From Acidobacteriota bacterium (GTDB taxonomy: Bacteria > Acidobacteriota > Terriglobia > Acidiferrales > UBA7541): 13,391 nucleotides of DNA. Location of the stretch: positions 152-13,542 of the forward strand of contig PMOV01000171.1 of the NCBI GenBank assembly GCA_003161195.1. Direction: 5' to 3'. Below the pieces are notes generated by a model. That model was not told the origin of the DNA and ran no database searches. It worked only from the letters and a program-made list of their open reading frames with translations. This document shows, piece after piece, positions 1 to 6,147 of the stretch (the first letter of the stretch is position 1; the number at the start of each line of letters is the position of its first letter). The position numbers were made by a program, and so were the translations under genes.

Positions 1-531
1 AAGCGCCTGCCGACCTATCTGTACGCGTGCGTGGGCGGCGGCTCGAACGCCATCGGCCTGTTCCACGCGTTCTTGCGCGATGCGGACGTGAAAATGGTCG
101 GCATCGAGGCCGGCGGCCGCGGCAACGGCCTCGGCGAACACGCCGCGCGCCTCGGCGTATTGCAGGGCTTCACCGGCGCGCGCCCCGGCGTGCTGCAAGG
201 CACCTACACTTACGTCCTACAGGACGAAGACGGCCAGATCGCGCTAACCCATTCCATCAGCGCCGGCCTCGACTATCCCGCCATCGGGCCCGAGCACGCC
301 TGGCTCGCCGACCAGAATCGCGCCAGCTACGCCGCCGTCTCCGATGACGAAGCCCTCGCCGCCGCCAGTTTGCTCGCGCGTACCGAAGGCATCATCCCCG
401 CGCTCGAATCGGCCCACGCGCTGGCTGGACTCGTGTCGCGCCTTTCCGGCTTGCGCAAAGACGACCTTATCATCCTCAACGTGTCTGGGCGCGGCGATAA
501 GGACATGGACACCTATAAGCGTCTGCTCTAA
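1..531 (+). CDS. trpB: Tryptophan synthase beta subunit, C-terminal part (5' end outside the window)
   Basis: TrpB joins indole to serine, using PLP, to give tryptophan; it works as an alpha2beta2 complex with TrpA. The reading frame is open from base 1 with no start, so this is the last 176 residues of a protein of about 400. Seen: the glycine-rich PLP-phosphate loop CVGGGSNAIG at local residues 10-19, the segment GIIPALESAHA with its conserved Glu at local residue 136, and the C-terminal SGRGDKD motif at 161-167 whose Ser faces the PLP ring nitrogen in the family. All family landmarks expected for this portion are present. The stop TAA is 17 nt before the trpA start, which supports co-transcription. 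Identification is essentially certain; only the N-terminal half is missing. Confidence 0.97.
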   Translation, partial: KRLPTYLYACVGGGSNAIGLFHAFLRDADVKMVGIEAGGRGNGLGEHAARLGVLQGFTGARPGVLQGTYTYVLQDEDGQIALTHSISAGLDYPAIGPEHAWLADQNRASYAAVSDDEALAAASLLARTEGIIPALESAHALAGLVSRLSGLRKDDLIILNVSGRGDKDMDTYKRLL

Positions 532-548
532 TCTTTCCTGCAACCCAA

Positions 549-1451
549 GTGCACGCCCTGGCGCCCAACTCGACGCGCATCTCTCGCCGCTTCGCCGAAT
601 TGCGCACGGCTGGGGAACTCGGCATTGTCGCTTACCTCACCGCCGGCGATCCATCGCTCGCGGCCACGCAAAAGTTTGTTGAAGCACTGGCTGAAGCGGG
701 CGCCGATGTGATCGAGCTTGGCGTGCCCTTCAGCGATCCCGTAGCCGATGGCCCCACGATTCAGCGCGCCAGCGAACGCGCCTTGCGCGCTGGCGCCACG
801 CTGCACGGCGTGATCGATCTGGTAAAGCAGATCAGATCTTCCGCCAGCGCCAGGGCGCGCGAAGTTCCACTGGTGTTGTTCGGCTATTACAACCCCATTC
901 TGCAAATGGGCTTGGAAAAATTTGCCGCCGCTGCCGCCGGCGCCGGTGCCGACGGCGTGCTGGTCACCGATTTGACGCCCGAAGAATCGGCGCAATATCG
1001 CGAAATTTTGGCGCGGCATCAGCTCGATACTGTCTTCCTCGCGGCGCCAACTTCCGATGCCGAGCGCCTTGCCATCATCGCCGCGGTATCGTCGGGATTT
1101 CTGTACGTCATTTCGCGCACCGGCGTCACCGGCGCGAAAGACGCCATGCCCGAGGATTTGCCTGGCCTTTTGCGTCGCGTGCGCAGCGTAACGAATTTGC
1201 CGCTGGCCGTGGGATTCGGCATCTCGCAGCCCGGCCACGTTTCCATGCTCGGCGGCCTGGCGGATGCCGCGGTAATTGGCTCGGCCCTGGTTTCCGAAAT
1301 TGAAAACGCGAAATCGCCAGAGGCCGCCGCGGATGCCTTGGCAACACGCATCCGTGTGTTGAAAGCAGCCGCACGGCACGGTCTGTCGCGGCGCGAGGCG
1401 CAGGCCGGGGTTGCTCAAGCGGGAGTTGCGCAGACGGATGTTGCGTCATGA
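549..1451 (+). CDS. trpA: Tryptophan synthase alpha subunit, with a repetitive C-terminal tail
   Basis: TrpA cleaves indole-3-glycerol phosphate to indole and glyceraldehyde-3-phosphate, and the indole tunnels to TrpB. The 300-residue TIM-barrel protein shows the signature IELGVPFSDPVADGPTIQ, placing the two catalytic acids at Glu56 and Asp67 (equivalent to Salmonella Glu49 and Asp60), and the phosphate-binding loops around SRTGVTG and GFGISQPGH. The chosen start is a GTG because it gives the usual short lead before the first helix; no clear Shine-Dalgarno sequence precedes it, so translation probably depends on coupling to trpB. The family is usually about 268 residues. The excess lies mainly in a low-complexity tail ending in pentapeptides AGVAQ-AGVAQ-TDVAS. 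The stop overlaps the next gene's start (ATGA), indicating an operon. Confidence 0.96.
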   Translation: MHALAPNSTRISRRFAELRTAGELGIVAYLTAGDPSLAATQKFVEALAEAGADVIELGVPFSDPVADGPTIQRASERALRAGATLHGVIDLVKQIRSSASARAREVPLVLFGYYNPILQMGLEKFAAAAAGAGADGVLVTDLTPEESAQYREILARHQLDTVFLAAPTSDAERLAIIAAVSSGFLYVISRTGVTGAKDAMPEDLPGLLRRVRSVTNLPLAVGFGISQPGHVSMLGGLADAAVIGSALVSEIENAKSPEAAADALATRIRVLKAAARHGLSRREAQAGVAQAGVAQTDVAS

Positions 1452-1756
1452 ATTTGAGCGACTGGCGACGCCGCATCGATGAAATCGACCGCCAACTAGT
1501 CGAGCTCCTCAACGCCCGTTCGCACTGCGCTCTGGAAATCGGCAAGCTGAAGCAAGCCGCCAAGCTGCCGCTGTATCAGCCGGACCGCGAGAAAGAAGTT
1601 TTGCAGAACGCCGAGCGCGCAAATCCCGGCCCGCTTTCGAACGCCGCGATTCGCCGCCTCTTCGAACGCATCATCGACGAAGCCCGCGCCGCCGAACGCG
1701 ATGCCATGCATTCGGACGCGGAAGCAGGCGCCAAGAGTCCGGAACGGGATACCTAG
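1448..1756 (+). CDS. aroQ: Chorismate mutase, AroQ class, monofunctional
   Basis: This enzyme rearranges chorismate to prephenate, committing carbon to phenylalanine and tyrosine. The 102-residue all-helical protein matches the AroQ fold. By hand alignment to the E. coli P-protein mutase domain the active-site residues are Arg7, Arg24, Lys35, Arg47 and Glu48, with Glu83 where E. coli has Gln88. The length is that of a stand-alone mutase: there is no fused prephenate dehydratase, dehydrogenase or DAHP synthase. Its ATG overlaps the trpA stop by 4 nt, and it is followed after 53 nt by DAHP synthase. That order is suggestive because in some bacteria chorismate mutase is fused to, or forms a complex with, DAHP synthase to give feedback control. 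The last 20 residues are charged and probably disordered. The symbol follows the structural class name; it is not the type II dehydroquinase also called aroQ. Confidence 0.93.
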   Translation: MNLSDWRRRIDEIDRQLVELLNARSHCALEIGKLKQAAKLPLYQPDREKEVLQNAERANPGPLSNAAIRRLFERIIDEARAAERDAMHSDAEAGAKSPERDT

Positions 1757-1809
1757 TGTTTTAGAGTTTCCCGCAAACTGAGCAGAGGCAGAAGGGAAGC
1801 AGCCAATTC

Positions 1810-2832
1810 ATGGTCATCGTAATGCAAGAAGGCGCCTCCGACGCGCAAATCCAGCAGGTCATCGACCGCCTCATCGCCAGCGGCTTCAACGTGCATCGCT
1901 CCACCGGCGAATCGCACACCGTCCTCGGCGCGGTCGGCGTGCACCGTGATTTCGATCATCGCGATTTCGAATTGCTCGATGGCGTGCGCGAAGTCATGCG
2001 CATCACCCAGCCCTTCAAATTAGCCAGCCGCCAATTTCGCCCGGAAGGCACGATTATCGATTTAGGCCGCGGCGTGAAAATCGGCGGCCCCGACGTGGTC
2101 ATCGCCGCAGGTCCGTGCTCCATCGAATCGCCCGAACAAATCAATTCCATCGCGGAGAGCATCGCTAAATCCGGCGCCAAGATTTTGCGTGGCGGCGCGT
2201 TCAAGCCGCGCACTTCGCCCTACGCCTTCCAAGGGCTCGGCGAAAAGGGCCTGGAAATGATGAAGACCGCCGCGGAAAAGCATGGCCTCTTCACCGTCAG
2301 CGAAGTCATGGACCTCTCGCAAATCCCCATGATGTCCGGCTACGTGGACATGTTCCAGGTCGGCGCGCGCAACATGCAGAATTATTTCCTGCTGCGCGCC
2401 CTGGGCGAAACCAGAAAGCCGGTCCTGCTCAAACGCGGCATGTCCGCCACTATGGAAGAGCTGCTGCTCAGCGCCGAATACATGCTGGCCGGCGGCAATT
2501 TCAACGTGGCGCTCTGTGAACGCGGCATCCGCACGTTCGAAACCTACACGCGCAACACCTTCGATATCGCCGCCATCCCCGTCATCAAGAAGCTTTCGCA
2601 CTTGCCCATGATGGCTGACCCTTCGCACGGCACTGGACGCCGCGACAAAGTAGCCCCCATGGCGCGCGCCGCCGTCGCCGCCGGCGCCGATGGCTTGCTC
2701 ATCGAAGTACACAACGACCCCGATCACGCCCTATCCGACGGCGCGCAATCGCTCGACCCCGCGCAGTTCGATCAACTCATGCGCGAGCTGCGCATCATCG
2801 CCCCCGCCATCGGCCGCACCATGGCCGCCTAA
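1810..2832 (+). CDS. aroF: 3-deoxy-7-phosphoheptulonate (DAHP) synthase, type I-beta with N-terminal ferredoxin-like regulatory domain
   Basis: It condenses phosphoenolpyruvate with erythrose-4-phosphate, the first step of the shikimate pathway. The 340-residue protein runs nearly collinear with the Thermotoga maritima enzyme, as I remember that sequence. Residues 1-70 form the ferredoxin-like domain that closes the barrel when tyrosine or phenylalanine binds in that enzyme, and about 75-335 form the TIM barrel. Metal ligands fall at Cys103 (AGPCS), His273 (DPSHGTG), Glu299 (IEVH) and Asp310 (ALSDG), each one residue later than in T. maritima. LRGGAFKPRTSPY and the LCERGIRTFE motif are intact. 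An AGAAGGG Shine-Dalgarno-like sequence at 1790-1796 precedes the ATG at a long spacing. Feedback inhibition by tyrosine made through the downstream tyrA is likely but inferred. Confidence 0.96.
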   Translation: MVIVMQEGASDAQIQQVIDRLIASGFNVHRSTGESHTVLGAVGVHRDFDHRDFELLDGVREVMRITQPFKLASRQFRPEGTIIDLGRGVKIGGPDVVIAAGPCSIESPEQINSIAESIAKSGAKILRGGAFKPRTSPYAFQGLGEKGLEMMKTAAEKHGLFTVSEVMDLSQIPMMSGYVDMFQVGARNMQNYFLLRALGETRKPVLLKRGMSATMEELLLSAEYMLAGGNFNVALCERGIRTFETYTRNTFDIAAIPVIKKLSHLPMMADPSHGTGRRDKVAPMARAAVAAGADGLLIEVHNDPDHALSDGAQSLDPAQFDQLMRELRIIAPAIGRTMAA

Positions 2833-2846
2833 TTGCCCACGATAAA

Positions 2847-3737
2847 ATGTCCAGCCCTCATTTAATCCGGCGCGTCACCGTCCTGGGCACCGGCCTCATC
2901 GGTGGCTCCTTCGCGCTGGCGCTGAAAAAATACGCCACTGATTTGCACATCGCCGGATGGGACCGTGCCGACGCCGTGAGCGAAGCGAACGCCCGTGGCG
3001 CCGTGGACGAAGCTCATCACCAGCATTTGTCGGCAGCGCTTCGCGGCGCCGACCTCATTTACATCTCATTGCCCATCGGCGCCACGCTGGACTTGCTGCC
3101 CGAAATCGTCAAGCACGCCCCGCCGCACGCGCTGATCACCGACGCCTGTAGCACCAAGCTGCGCATCGTTAGCGCTGCTGCCGAAGCTTTCGCCCATCGC
3201 GCCGGGCCCATCTTCCTCGCGGGTCATCCCATGGCCGGCCGCGAAGTCTCCGGCATCGCCAACGCCAGCCCCGACCTGTTTCGCGACGCCACCTACGCGC
3301 TGATCGGCGAACAACATCCCGCGGAGCACGCCCACGCTCGCGACCCGCGCGTCGCCGCTTTCGTCAAGCTGCTCGAAAAAATCGGCGCCCGCCCGCTGTG
3401 GCTCGGCGCGCAGCAGCACGACTACGCCGTAGGACTAATCTCCCATCTCCCGCAACTCGCCGCCGTAGCCCTGGCGAGTTTCCTCTATGATCGCCTCGAC
3501 GAAAACGGTCTCCCCATTACACTGGCAGGCCCCGGCCTGCGCGACTCCCTTCGCCTCGCCGGCAGCCCCTACTCCACCTGGCGCGACATCGTCCTCACCA
3601 ACCGCGAAATCCTCTCCGCCGAACTCGACCTCTTCGCCCGCCGCCTCGACGACCTCCGCGAACGCCTCAACTCCCGCGAACTCGAATCCGACTTCGACGC
3701 CGCCAACGAACTCTACAAACTTCTGCGTTCTCTCTAG
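2847..3737 (+). CDS. tyrA: Prephenate (or arogenate) dehydrogenase
   Basis: TyrA oxidatively decarboxylates prephenate to 4-hydroxyphenylpyruvate, the tyrosine branch step. The 296-residue protein begins with a Rossmann dinucleotide fold, GTGLIGGS at residues 14-21. It carries the TDACSTK segment (the family usually has TDVGSTK), the GHPMAG motif with catalytic His127, and the helical-domain motif HDYAVGLISHLPQ with His191. It ends without an ACT domain, so it is the short form; tyrosine control may instead act on the upstream DAHP synthase. The start is the first in-frame ATG, 14 nt after the aroF stop, with no visible Shine-Dalgarno sequence. NAD versus NADP use, and prephenate versus arogenate preference, cannot be told safely from the sequence by eye. 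Confidence 0.95.
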   Translation: MSSPHLIRRVTVLGTGLIGGSFALALKKYATDLHIAGWDRADAVSEANARGAVDEAHHQHLSAALRGADLIYISLPIGATLDLLPEIVKHAPPHALITDACSTKLRIVSAAAEAFAHRAGPIFLAGHPMAGREVSGIANASPDLFRDATYALIGEQHPAEHAHARDPRVAAFVKLLEKIGARPLWLGAQQHDYAVGLISHLPQLAAVALASFLYDRLDENGLPITLAGPGLRDSLRLAGSPYSTWRDIVLTNREILSAELDLFARRLDDLRERLNSRELESDFDAANELYKLLRSL

Positions 3738-3917
3738 CCCCGCGCTGGCGGATTTTCCCTATGGCCGCGTCGCCTCGTCGGTGCTTTCGATTCTTACCCT
3801 CGATTGCTTGCGCCTCTTTGTTGTGCGCCATGATGCCGCATCGTTAGCGCCCATTTTGCGGTGAGGTTCTTCGGCGCCAGCCGCTTCTGCGATAGACTCG
3901 GGGCGCAGGTTCTCGTA

Positions 3918-4613
3918 ATGGACAAACGCAAAGCTACGGCGGACGCCGCCATCGAAAAATTGCACGACGGCGCCACCATCCTGATGGGCGGCTTCGGCCT
4001 GTGCGGCATTCCGGAAAATCTCATCGCTGCCGTCCGCCGCAAGGGCACAAAAAACCTCACCATCGTCAGCAACAATGCCGGCGTTGACGATTTCGGCATC
4101 GGCCTCCTGCTGCAAAATCGCCAAGTCAAAAAAATGATCTCCACGTACGTCGGCGAAAATAAGTTATTCGAGCAGTTGGTCATGTCCAAACAGCTGGATT
4201 TGGAACTGAATCCCCAAGGCACCTTCGCGGAGCGCATTCGTGCCGGCGGCGCGGGAATTCCCGCGTTTTTCACGCCCACGGGCTACGGCACCATGGTCGC
4301 CGAAGGCAAGGAGACACGCGAGTTCGACGGCCGCATGTATGTGATGGAGTGCGGCCTGCGCGGCGATTTTGCGTTCGTGAAGGCGTGGCGGGGCGATCGT
4401 TGGGGCAATTTGCAATATCGCAAGACGGCGCGCAATTTTAATCCCATGATGGCCACCGCCGCGGACTACGTGATAGCGGAGGTAGAAGAACTCGTGGAAC
4501 TGGGCGAGTTGGATCCAGATCAGGTGCACACCCCGGGAATTTTCGTAAACGCCATTCTGCACGGCGCAAATTACGAAAAACGCATCGAGCGCCGCACCAC
4601 CAGGAAATCCTAG
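3918..4613 (+). CDS. scoA: 3-oxoacid CoA-transferase, subunit A
   Basis: With ScoB it moves CoA from succinyl-CoA to acetoacetate (or a related 3-oxoacid), feeding ketone bodies or poly-hydroxybutyrate products into acetyl-CoA. The CoA-transferase family I subunit-A signature MGGFGLCGIPENLI lies at residues 23-36, followed by NNAGVDDFGIG and the FFTPTGYGT segment. An open frame reaches back to 3861, but the ATG at 3918 gives 231 residues, the usual family length, and begins at the conserved MDKRK-A-AIEKL region; the residues before it look like read-through of the spacer. It lies 180 nt after tyrA, so it may have its own promoter; a TAGACT box at 3893-3898 is possible but lacks a good -35. 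scoB follows after 3 nt. 3-oxoadipate CoA-transferase (PcaI) is the main alternative. Confidence 0.94.
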   Translation: MDKRKATADAAIEKLHDGATILMGGFGLCGIPENLIAAVRRKGTKNLTIVSNNAGVDDFGIGLLLQNRQVKKMISTYVGENKLFEQLVMSKQLDLELNPQGTFAERIRAGGAGIPAFFTPTGYGTMVAEGKETREFDGRMYVMECGLRGDFAFVKAWRGDRWGNLQYRKTARNFNPMMATAADYVIAEVEELVELGELDPDQVHTPGIFVNAILHGANYEKRIERRTTRKS

Positions 4614-4616
4614 AGC

Positions 4617-5288
4617 ATGCCGCTAACCGACGAACAAAAACGGGAACGCATCGCCCGCCGGATCGCCAAAGAACTGCGCGACGGTTTTTACGTCAATCTC
4701 GGCATCGGCATGCCCACGCTGGTGGCCAATTATGTGCCCGCAGGGATGGAAGTAATTCTGCAATCGGAAAACGGCATGCTCGGCGTGGGTCCGTATCCAC
4801 TGGATGCGCAAGTCGATCCCGATCTCATCAACGCGGGCAAAGAAACCGTCAGCGAACTCGCCGGCTCCGCGTATTTTTCCTCCGCCGATTCCTTCGCCAT
4901 GATTCGCGGCGGTCATGTGGATCTGACAGTGCTCGGTGCGCTGCAAGTCGATGAAAAGGGCACCCTCGCCAACTGGGCCATCCCCGGGAAAATGCTGAAG
5001 GGCATGGGCGGCGCAATGGATCTGGTCGCTGGCGCCCAGCGCGTCTTCGTGGCCATGGAACACGCCACACGCGACAACCAACCGAAAATCTTGACACGTT
5101 GCACCTTACCGCTCACCGGCGTCGAGGTAGTCGATTACATCGTCACCGAACTCGCGGTCATCGAAATTACGCCCCAAGGTTTGCTCCTGCTGGAAGTCGC
5201 CGCCGACGCCACCGTCGACCAAGTCCAATCCCTAACCGAACCCAGGTTGCTCCTCCCACCGTCCGGCCCCGCCGCAATGCAAAGCTGA
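4617..5288 (+). CDS. scoB: 3-oxoacid CoA-transferase, subunit B
   Basis: This subunit carries the catalytic glutamate that forms the glutamyl-CoA thioester in family I CoA-transferases. The SENGMLG motif places it at Glu51, preceded by YVNLGIGMPTLVANYVP at residues 25-41, and followed by the conserved GGHVDLTVLGALQVDEKG and GAMDLVAGAQRV segments. At 223 residues it has the normal length; the final 15 or so residues (LLPPSGPAAMQS) look disordered. It starts 3 nt after the scoA stop, with AGGA at 4602-4605 as a modest Shine-Dalgarno sequence inside scoA, so the pair is surely co-translated. No frame damage is seen. Its stop codon overlaps the first of three regularly spaced heptamers in the downstream spacer. 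Confidence 0.95.
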   Translation: MPLTDEQKRERIARRIAKELRDGFYVNLGIGMPTLVANYVPAGMEVILQSENGMLGVGPYPLDAQVDPDLINAGKETVSELAGSAYFSSADSFAMIRGGHVDLTVLGALQVDEKGTLANWAIPGKMLKGMGGAMDLVAGAQRVFVAMEHATRDNQPKILTRCTLPLTGVEVVDYIVTELAVIEITPQGLLLLEVAADATVDQVQSLTEPRLLLPPSGPAAMQS

Positions 5289-5331
5289 CGTTGCCGGGCT
5301 GGCGTTGCCACACCAGCGTTGCCCGCAACGC
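5289..5331 (+). repeat. Three CGTTGCC heptamers at exact 14-bp spacing, ending in a small hairpin
   Basis: CGTTGCC occurs at 5289-5295, 5303-5309 and 5317-5323, each 14 bp apart, immediately after the scoB stop. The complement GCAACG follows at 5325-5330, so the last copy can fold as GCGTTG (5316-5321), loop CCCG, CAACGC (5326-5331). The middle copy could pair with the same downstream arm, giving alternative structures. It may act as a weak terminator or RNA-processing structure after scoAB, or be a small tandem duplication; there is no T-run for a classical terminator. Confidence 0.55.
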
Positions 5332-5412
5332 AGGGTTCAACGTTTTGCTCGCGTCAAAAGTGGCAAAAAGCCGCCCCACGATCCTAAATCTGTTCTCCCA
5401 CACAGTGAGGAT

Positions 5413-5479
5413 AACCCCAGCAGAATGAACACTTCCCAAAAACAGCTCTGCAACCCCATTAGAATCAACACTTACGAAA
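5413..5479. repeat. 28-bp imperfect direct repeat, period 39 bp
   Basis: Copy one spans 5413-5440 and copy two 5452-5479. They agree at 23 of 28 positions; shared blocks are AACCCCA, AGAAT, AACACTT and a terminal AAA. A short shared ACAG follows each copy (5442-5445 and 5482-5485) with a one-base shift. A degraded third copy may begin near 5374 (CCCCA), but I would not rely on it. The second copy ends about 30 bp before the TATAAT box, a position where an activator or repressor could bind. A chance duplication is the alternative. Confidence 0.55.
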
Positions 5480-5486
5480 TTACAGG

Positions 5487-5515
5487 TGCGCATTTGTACC
5501 TAAGTATATTATAAT
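5487..5515 (+). promoter_or_regulatory. Candidate promoter in an AT-rich island
   Basis: A perfect TATAAT -10 box lies at 5510-5515 inside the most AT-rich run of the neighbourhood (about 5492-5525). The hexamer 17 bp upstream, TGCGCA at 5487-5492, is a poor -35. AGGTGC (5484-5489) and GTACCT (5495-5500) form an imperfect inverted repeat over the spacer. Transcription would start near 5522 and leave about 155 nt before the gene at 5677. The same box read on the other strand also gives TATAAT, so direction is not certain. Confidence 0.4.
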
Positions 5516-5676
5516 CAATTACTTGAGGTGCATACCCCCCCACCCCCTGGGGCGCAATGTGCTTTTTTCCGGCCAGCGCGCTAGGAACCTTTGGTCCTGT
5601 TGCCGTATCGGAAAAACCGGCCAATTCCCACCCCATCCCGGCTAAACTAGGGACAGCATCGCTTACAAACTTGGCC

Positions 5677-5985
5677 ATGGATCCACATTCGATCGTCGTG
5701 GTAAGTCTGCACAGTCCCAAGGAGAAATTCTGGGGTGAACTGCTGTCGCTGAACACCGCCGGCGTCACCATCCGCGGCGTGGACCTAAACTCCTTCGATC
5801 ACTTCGTGCGCGAACTGCACGACCCGGACAATCAGCGCACGGGCCTGCCCACGGTCTTCTTTCCCATGACCCGCGTCGAACGCATAGCCCTCGACGAGCC
5901 TTCCGGCGCCATCCCCTCCATGGCGGAATTGTTCGAGCGCAAAGCCGGCCGTTCGCTGCGCGAATATCTGGCCCATTTCGTCTGA
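5677..5985 (+). CDS. Conserved-looking small protein of unknown function, 102 residues
   Basis: I do not recognise a named domain. The protein opens with an alternating hydrophobic stretch (IVVVSLHSPKEKFWGELLSL, residues 6-25) and VTIRGVDL, which looks like consecutive beta strands. A more helical middle follows (FDHFVRELHD), then PTVFFPMTRVERIALDEPSG and a C-terminal helix ending SLREYLAHFV. The strand pattern is compatible with a small beta barrel, but that is a guess. I recall similar proteins in Acidobacteriota genomes without assigned function. There is no signal peptide or membrane span. An in-frame GTG-like start at 5557 would add 40 residues; those lack strand or helix pattern, so the ATG at 5677 is preferred, although no good Shine-Dalgarno sequence precedes it. 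It stands alone between scoB and the pgsA-like gene. Confidence 0.8.
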   Translation: MDPHSIVVVSLHSPKEKFWGELLSLNTAGVTIRGVDLNSFDHFVRELHDPDNQRTGLPTVFFPMTRVERIALDEPSGAIPSMAELFERKAGRSLREYLAHFV

Positions 5986-6105
5986 ATCACCGCATCGAAG
6001 TGAAACACCTCATCGCCAGAGTCCACTCGCAACGTCAGACGTCGACGCGTGCGTGTAACGGGACGCGGCAGGAAATCATCTTCCCAGTGTGCGTCGAGCG
6101 CGTTT

Positions 6106-6120
6106 GCGGAAACTTTCCGC
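6106..6120. promoter_or_regulatory. Perfect palindrome upstream of the phosphatidyltransferase gene
   Basis: GCGGAAA, one central C, TTTCCGC: seven-base arms with no mismatch, 28 bp before the pgsA-like ATG and just upstream of its -10-like box. The position, where the -35 region should be, suits a dimeric regulator's operator. As RNA it would be only a small six-pair hairpin with a three-base loop. No regulator is encoded next to it, so the binding protein, if any, is unknown. Confidence 0.45.
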
Positions 6121-6133
6121 GGCGAAAGTGCGT

Positions 6134-6139
6134 TATCCT
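6134..6139 (+). promoter_or_regulatory. -10-like box very close to the pgsA-like start
   Basis: TATCCT lies eight bases before the ATG at 6148. A transcript from it would begin around 6146, giving an mRNA with essentially no leader. There is no Shine-Dalgarno sequence, which fits, and no good -35 hexamer, which weakens the call; the palindrome at 6106-6120 occupies that position. Confidence 0.35.
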
Positions 6140-6147
6140 AAAACACA

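Larger units (their letters stand above)
5289..5676. other. 388-bp intergenic region between scoB and the next gene
   Basis: I find no convincing gene here. The only open frame of note (5305-5514) is arginine- and proline-rich at its start, has no ribosome-binding site and resembles no protein I know. The stretch instead holds, from left to right, the heptamer array, a 28-bp imperfect direct repeat, an AT-rich island with a TATAAT box near 5510, and a run of seven C, then A, five C, T and four G (5535-5552). It is more AT-rich than the flanking genes through its middle, as expected of a regulatory region. Confidence 0.6.

Noticed and set aside
528..1418. Long minus-strand open frame opposite trpA (296 codons)
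   Set aside because: It mirrors the well-supported trpA gene in a GC-rich genome, has biased Gly/Arg/Gln/His composition and no family resemblance.
5413..5479. CRISPR-like repeat-spacer pattern
   Set aside because: There are only two imperfect copies with an 11-bp gap, no cas genes, and no spacer-length intervals.
5305..5514. 69-codon open frame in the scoB downstream spacer
   Set aside because: It runs across the direct repeats, has no ribosome-binding site and no protein-like pattern, and its end is made by the AT-rich promoter island.
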